Below, one piece after another: positions 59,855 to 64,000 of a stretch of 64,000 nt of DNA. The notes under the pieces were generated by a model, which searched no databases, was not told where the DNA came from, and was given only the letters and a program-made list of their open reading frames with translations. This DNA is from Triplophysa rosa (Eukaryota; Chordata; Actinopteri; Cypriniformes; Nemacheilidae): positions 314,980-378,979 of the forward strand of contig NC_079914.1 in assembly GCF_024868665.1 (NCBI RefSeq), written 5' to 3'. Numbering within the stretch: position 1 is the first letter of the stretch; each line of letters opens with the position of its first letter. The translations under genes were made by a program, and so were the position numbers.

Positions 59855-60961
59855 ATGGGTTTTAAATCTGTGAAACTGCTTTTTTGTATTATTTGTGTGG
59901 TGCAGTCTGCTGTGGAGCAGAGCTCTACAAAAAGGAAAAATGGGAAAAAAGGTAACAAGTACATTTCATTACGATAAACAACAGATTTGCAGATTATGCA
60001 TGTTTATTATGGCTTTCAGTGTATTTGTGCATTGTGTAGTAGAGAAAATTATTGAAATTAATGTAATGTGTGGTGGTTGAAACCTCAGATTCGGCAAACA
60101 GTGCTGCTATCGATGAGCTGAAGAAACAGATTGATGAGATTGTACAGGATCTGAACCTGATAAAGGAACATCAATCTTTGCAAACAGGTATTTAATAAAA
60201 CTATAATTTATTGCATGCATGTTAAAAACATTTGTAAGCTGCCTTTCTTTCATTATCTAGTCTAACTCTTTCTAAAAAGCTGAAAATGTATATTTGTGTT
60301 TACAATATTCATTTGTAACATATACAGTATTTATATACGTAGTTCATTTTAAGTGTATATGTGCCTCAAAAATCCCACATAAGTACAGCATAAGTACCAC
60401 CTTTGCGAGATATATGGAATTCAATGATGTCTGTTGTGCATTAGTCACAGGTCATAATCTTGAAGCCATGTCAATTCTGAGCAAAGTGCTGTTTATTGTC
60501 TTGGATGTAAACATCTGCTTGACTTTTGTTTTTCAATTTACTTCACCCTTTCCTTCTCAGTTTGCCTGAAAGGTATCAAGATCCCAGGCAAATGTTTTCT
60601 AGCTGACCCAATCAAGAAGACCTTTCACACAGCAAACGATGACTGCATTGCAAAAGGTGGAACACTTAGCAGCCCTCTCTCTGGTGATGAGAATGACCAG
60701 TTGTACGCGTACGTTCGCCAGACCATCGGTCCAGAAGAGCACATCTGGTTGGGTATCAATGACATTTTAAAGGAGGGGGAATGGATGGACCAAACAAGCT
60801 CCACCATACGCTTCAAGAACTGGGAATCAGAAATCACCCATCAGCCTGATGGTGGCCGCAGTCAGAACTGTGCCATTCTGTCCAGCAATGCAAATGGCAA
60901 GTGGTTCGATGAGAACTGTCGTGCTGAAAAGGCATCTGTCTGCCAGTTTAACATAGTCTGA
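59855..60961 (+). CDS. clec3b: Tetranectin-like C-type lectin (CLEC3B), complete
   Basis: Tetranectin is a secreted trimeric C-type lectin-like protein that binds plasminogen kringle 4. Exons 59855-59951, 60089-60187 and 60561-60961 join in frame (both introns phase 1) to 198 residues (human 202). Residues 1-20 (MGFKSVKLLFCIICVVQSAV) form a signal peptide, followed by a lysine-rich segment. Residues 33-65 (ELKKQIDEIVQDLNLIKEH) are the trimerising coiled coil. The lectin domain starts at VCLKGIKIPGKCFL and includes IWLGINDILKEGEWMD, FKNWESEITHQPDGG, NCAILSS and ANGKWFDENC. It keeps six cysteines plus QPDGG and WFDEN, so calcium binding is plausible. It ends VCQFNIV. Upstream in-frame ATG at 59753 exists, but the signal peptide fixes the start at 59855. 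A teleost duplicate (a/b) cannot be assigned. Confidence 0.93.
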
Positions 60962-61271
60962 GCAACTTGTGGAGCAACATGCTCCAGAAAGATCATTTGT
61001 CACAACTAAGAAATGTATTATCAGTATTGGTGCATGGAACATAAAGAACACGTAATCCTTTTTTGCTGCATATATATTTATTGTATATATACAGTATAAC
61101 ATATATAATAAGGTGAACACCAAAGGATCATAGATGTTTGTTATGGAAGTTGTCATTGATCAGTACTGTTCATAATTTAAACGTTTCTTGTAAAAAAAAG
61201 GCACACAAGTGTTGGTCATTGATGAGCAGCCTGTAGACCATACAAGTACACATTTACATTCAACGCATCTG

Positions 61272-61421
61272 AAGTACTCTTCATCAGTTACACTATATGG
61301 TTCTGCATTTTTCTGTAATTATGCCCCCAATAAAAGTTTTTTATCCTTTTCTGGCAAATATATCTCAAAACTGATTATTGTGCAGTTGACTAAAAGATAT
61401 GGTGGGGATTTATCCAAATTT
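61272..61421 (+). repeat. 150-bp direct repeat, copy 1, with poly(A) signal
   Basis: Matches 62797-62946 with only three or so substitutions over 150 bp. It contains AATAAA at 61329-61334, the likely clec3b poly(A) signal. Confidence 0.9.
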
Positions 61422-61439
61422 GATTGATGGAGGAGATAA

Positions 61440-61800
61440 GGAGATTTTTTCAAATTTTAATTCAGAATTGTACATTTACTCACCCTCAAGTTGAGCCTGT
61501 ATACATTTATTTGTTTGGTTGTACACAAAGAAAGATATTTGGAAAAATGTTAGCAACTGAGATTTCTGAGGGAACCATGGACCACCATAGTAGAAAAAAA
61601 TGATTGTATATTTATTTTGTTCTGTAAACAAAAGAAGATATTTTGAAGAATTTAGGGAAACAAACTGGGGCACCTTTGTTTAAGATTTTTTGACAACCCC
61701 AGAAATCTCAGTTGCTAGCAGTCTTTTAAAATCTTTCTTTGTGTTCTTTCTAAAGAACAAAGACATTTTTGGGAACTTGAGGTTGAGTAATTCCTGACAG
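61440..61800. repeat. Degenerate palindromic repeat
   Basis: TTTACTCACCCTCAAGTTG at the left and CTTGAGGTTGAGTAATTCC at the right are inverted, with inner inverted matches such as GAGATTTCTGAG/CAGAAATCTCAG. It is related in plan to the element at 54410. Confidence 0.6.
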
Positions 61801-61828
61801 GATTTTCAGTTTTGGGTGGAGATCTTAG

Positions 61829-61993
61829 CTTTCCTGTAGCTCAGTGGTAAGAGCATTGCGTTAACAATGCAAGGTTGTGGGTTCGATCCCAGGGATTGCA
61901 CATGCCTATGTATAAATGTATAGGATAAAAGCAATGTAAGTTGCTTTGGATAAAAGCGTCTGCCAAATGCATACATGTAAATGTAAATGTAAA
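61829..61993 (+). mobile_element. tRNA-derived SINE
   Basis: The head has pol III boxes: TAGCTCAGTGGTAAGAGC (A box) and GGTTCGATCCC (B box). The tail is AAAAGCGTCTGCCAAATGCAT followed by ATGTAA repeats. It is not a functional tRNA gene: the acceptor stem does not pair and there is a long tail. Confidence 0.85.
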
Positions 61994-62796
61994 CTCAACT
62001 CATCATCAAGAACGGTCTAAAAGTAAATTTAATTTGTAATTATGCATTCAACTTTAGTTTATTCGATGCATACATTACAAACATGTGATGTTTGCTCTGC
62101 ATACAGTACAGCAGATCATAAAGACCTTTTTACAACTACTCTTGACACAGTTTCAAAGATTTTTTTTTTAGGGTAGACAGGACCTGTACTTACATGTCTC
62201 TTACACAGTAGATAACTTCCCAGGTGCCTAATAATCCTGTAAATAAACTGACTTGCCTTAAGGGGACTATAAACATTTGACATGTAAAACATGTTCACAA
62301 CAAGAAATTATCAGTTTTTTTTAGTAAGAGAAATACTTTTCATTGGTTAACATCCAACAATGTTACCTTAATCTATGTAAATATCAAGGAAGGTAAATAT
62401 CATGTAAATCAGATGTTTTATTATTATTATACAAACCTACTACACTTGAAAATCTGGCACACCTAAAGTTTAGCTTTGACTGTATGTCTTTAGGGTCCTC
62501 CCACTGAAAAAAATAAGACTTGTTCCTGTATCTGTGAGTCATTGGCTGGAACTATACGGGCTTTCCAAAGTGACACAACCTATGACTGAATCTTTGGCTT
62601 TTGTAAGATTTCATTATGAGCTGTTCATTTTCAAGCACACAAGGTACCTAACATTGTTTTTGAATTACGCAAAATGCTGACAAAATTGTCATATGATGAG
62701 ATGTGTACAGAACAAAAATTCTTTACAGTATGAAGAAAAATACTTTTTTAGTTAGAGCTAGTTGTCATATTTGGAATTTGTTAGAAGCGCTATCTA

Positions 62797-62946
62797 AAGT
62801 ACTCTTCATCAGTTACACTATATGGTTGTGCATCTTTCTGTAATTATGCCCCCAATAAAAGTTTTTTATCCTTTTCTGGCAAATATATCTCAAAACTGAT
62901 TATGGTGCAGTTGACTAAAAGATATGGTGGGGATTTATCCAAATTT
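62797..62946 (+). repeat. 150-bp direct repeat, copy 2
   Basis: Near-identical to 61272-61421, 1525 bp downstream in the same orientation, and includes a second AATAAA at 62854-62859. No terminal inverted repeats or poly(A) tail mark it as a mobile element. Confidence 0.9.
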
Positions 62947-63411
62947 CCCACCATGTTATAATCACAAAATAATCCCAGACGTCTGTATATATAATATAGT
63001 GTCAATATAATCTTTATTTACCCATGCACATGAATGTTGTTTTAATGGCTACAAAACGTATTATGTCACTGTTTTATGTGACTGTCATCACAAAGTAATG
63101 TCTAGAGACACGAAATGCTTATTTTTAGTAATCAACTGTTTTTGTGCTGTTGTTTTAAGTTCAAAGCTAAAGTGAGAAAATCACTTTTCTTAGCGGTATA
63201 CAAATTCAAGTACACAGTAAATAATTTTTAATGTATCTGGTTATATCATTTTAAATTGGACAAAGAGAAAACATGGGGTAATCATAAAAAATAAAGGCAT
63301 GAGGTAAATTTGACCCAAAGGCACTTATAGGTATAAATGCCTGCTTTATCTGGTTTTGCCTAAACAAATTTTAACAACAGGGGATTATAAATTAAAGCAA
63401 TAATCCCCAAG

Positions 63412-63499
63412 AAGCAGTGGGTTACAGTGCATTTTATAACAGTTAAGGGAGTGCCTAAAACCCCCTAGCTGTTATAAAATGCACTGTAACCCACTGCTT
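63412..63499. repeat. Perfect 31-bp inverted repeat hairpin
   Basis: AAGCAGTGGGTTACAGTGC at 63412 on is exactly mirrored by GCACTGTAACCCACTGCTT ending 63499; the whole stem is 31 bp with no mismatch and a 26-base loop. Outside it AAAGCAATA and TATTGCTTT continue the pairing after an eight-base bulge on the left. Confidence 0.9.
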
Positions 63500-64000
63500 A
63501 TTGCTTTTATAAAACGGTTATTCCATATGCATATCCAACGGTTATTCCATATTTTGCTACTTTTTTTGTAAACATTTAGCAAGATGTTAAATTATAAGAA
63601 GTTCCTCTTCTAATAACTGGAAAAAGGTAGGCTGACTTCACCAATGCCTTAAAGAAAATTGCAGGATCATGTAGAAAGTAACAGAGCGGTGTTGATTTAA
63701 TAACCACAAATACTGCCGTTCTCAACTTGGAGCATATCTTTGTCTGAGCAGTTGTCTGCATGTGTGTCATATTTGTTGTAAACCTGCAAATGTAAAAGTT
63801 CTTATAGCTTGGGGCTTTAGATTCCAGTTGAGGGTGTGGTGGAATTTTTCAAAGTCACCCAAAGACATCCAAAAGAAAACAAGTGTGTACTTTTATACAA
63901 GATTACTACAGAAATCAACAGGGTTACAAAACTATAATTCAACTCAAGCAGGCGCATGAACTGATAAATCCAATAGTCCAACAGAACATGCAACAAAAAT

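Larger units (their letters stand above)
61994..64000. other. Intergenic flank to window end
   Basis: No coding exon was recognised. It contains the second 150-bp direct repeat copy (62797-62946) and a perfect 31-bp hairpin (63412-63499). The open frame at 63762-63959 has no recognisable domain. Confidence 0.4.

Noticed and set aside
61829..61905. A tRNA gene
   Set aside because: A and B boxes are present, but the acceptor stem does not pair and the sequence continues into a SINE tail.

Overview
The window is teleost nuclear DNA, most likely from a cyprinid-type fish. It is AT-rich, its vertebrate genes have GT-AG introns, and it carries fish-typical repeats: L2-like LINE tails, a tRNA-derived SINE, Gmr1-like Gypsy, BEL/Pao, DIRS and hAT elements. 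All gene names come from reading translations; no database search was possible.

Host genes. (1) The 3' end of a wdr26 gene (+) occupies 1534-4769. (2) cnih4 (-), complete in five exons, lies at 6740-8251, tail-to-tail with wdr26; their poly(A) signals are about 125 bp apart. (3) A complete nine-exon FEZ/zygin gene, best called fez2 (+), spans 9217-28563 and is head-to-head with cnih4 across about 1 kb. Its first intron is 12.4 kb and full of transposons. (4) A complete three-exon clec3b/tetranectin-like gene (+) lies at 59855-60961. About 29 kb of nested retroelements separates fez2 from clec3b.

Mobile DNA by region. 9866-21162, in fez2 intron 1: an 11.3-kb cut-and-paste transposon with CC(C/T)TGCTGAAAAAA ends. 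It holds a four-exon, apparently intact 912-codon transposase gene, an antiparallel BEN-domain gene and a THAP-domain relic. A 2.6-kb hAT element with an apparently intact BED/hAT transposase sits in the transposase's third intron, flanked by a perfect 8-bp duplication. 24398-27319, in fez2 intron 6: a fold-back element with arms of about 740 bp, each carrying the same short coding exon; one arm also holds a shortened hAT. 30944-31891: a piggyBac-like relic. 32699-44136: a BEL/Pao retrotransposon (-) split by a Gmr1-type Gypsy element (+) that keeps the order gag-PR-INT-RT-RH. 44910-46060: an L2 LINE end (-). 46106-50830: a Gypsy LTR with a gag fragment, joined to a decayed Gypsy pol. 51414-52264: a solo LTR. 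55247-59577: a DIRS-type tyrosine-recombinase element (-) that has lost its reverse transcriptase region. 61829-61993: a SINE.

The host genes look functional and independent of each other. The most unusual structure is the transposon in fez2 intron 1, because it combines THAP, BEN and Transposase_21-like modules and because its transposase and the hAT nested inside it both still appear intact.
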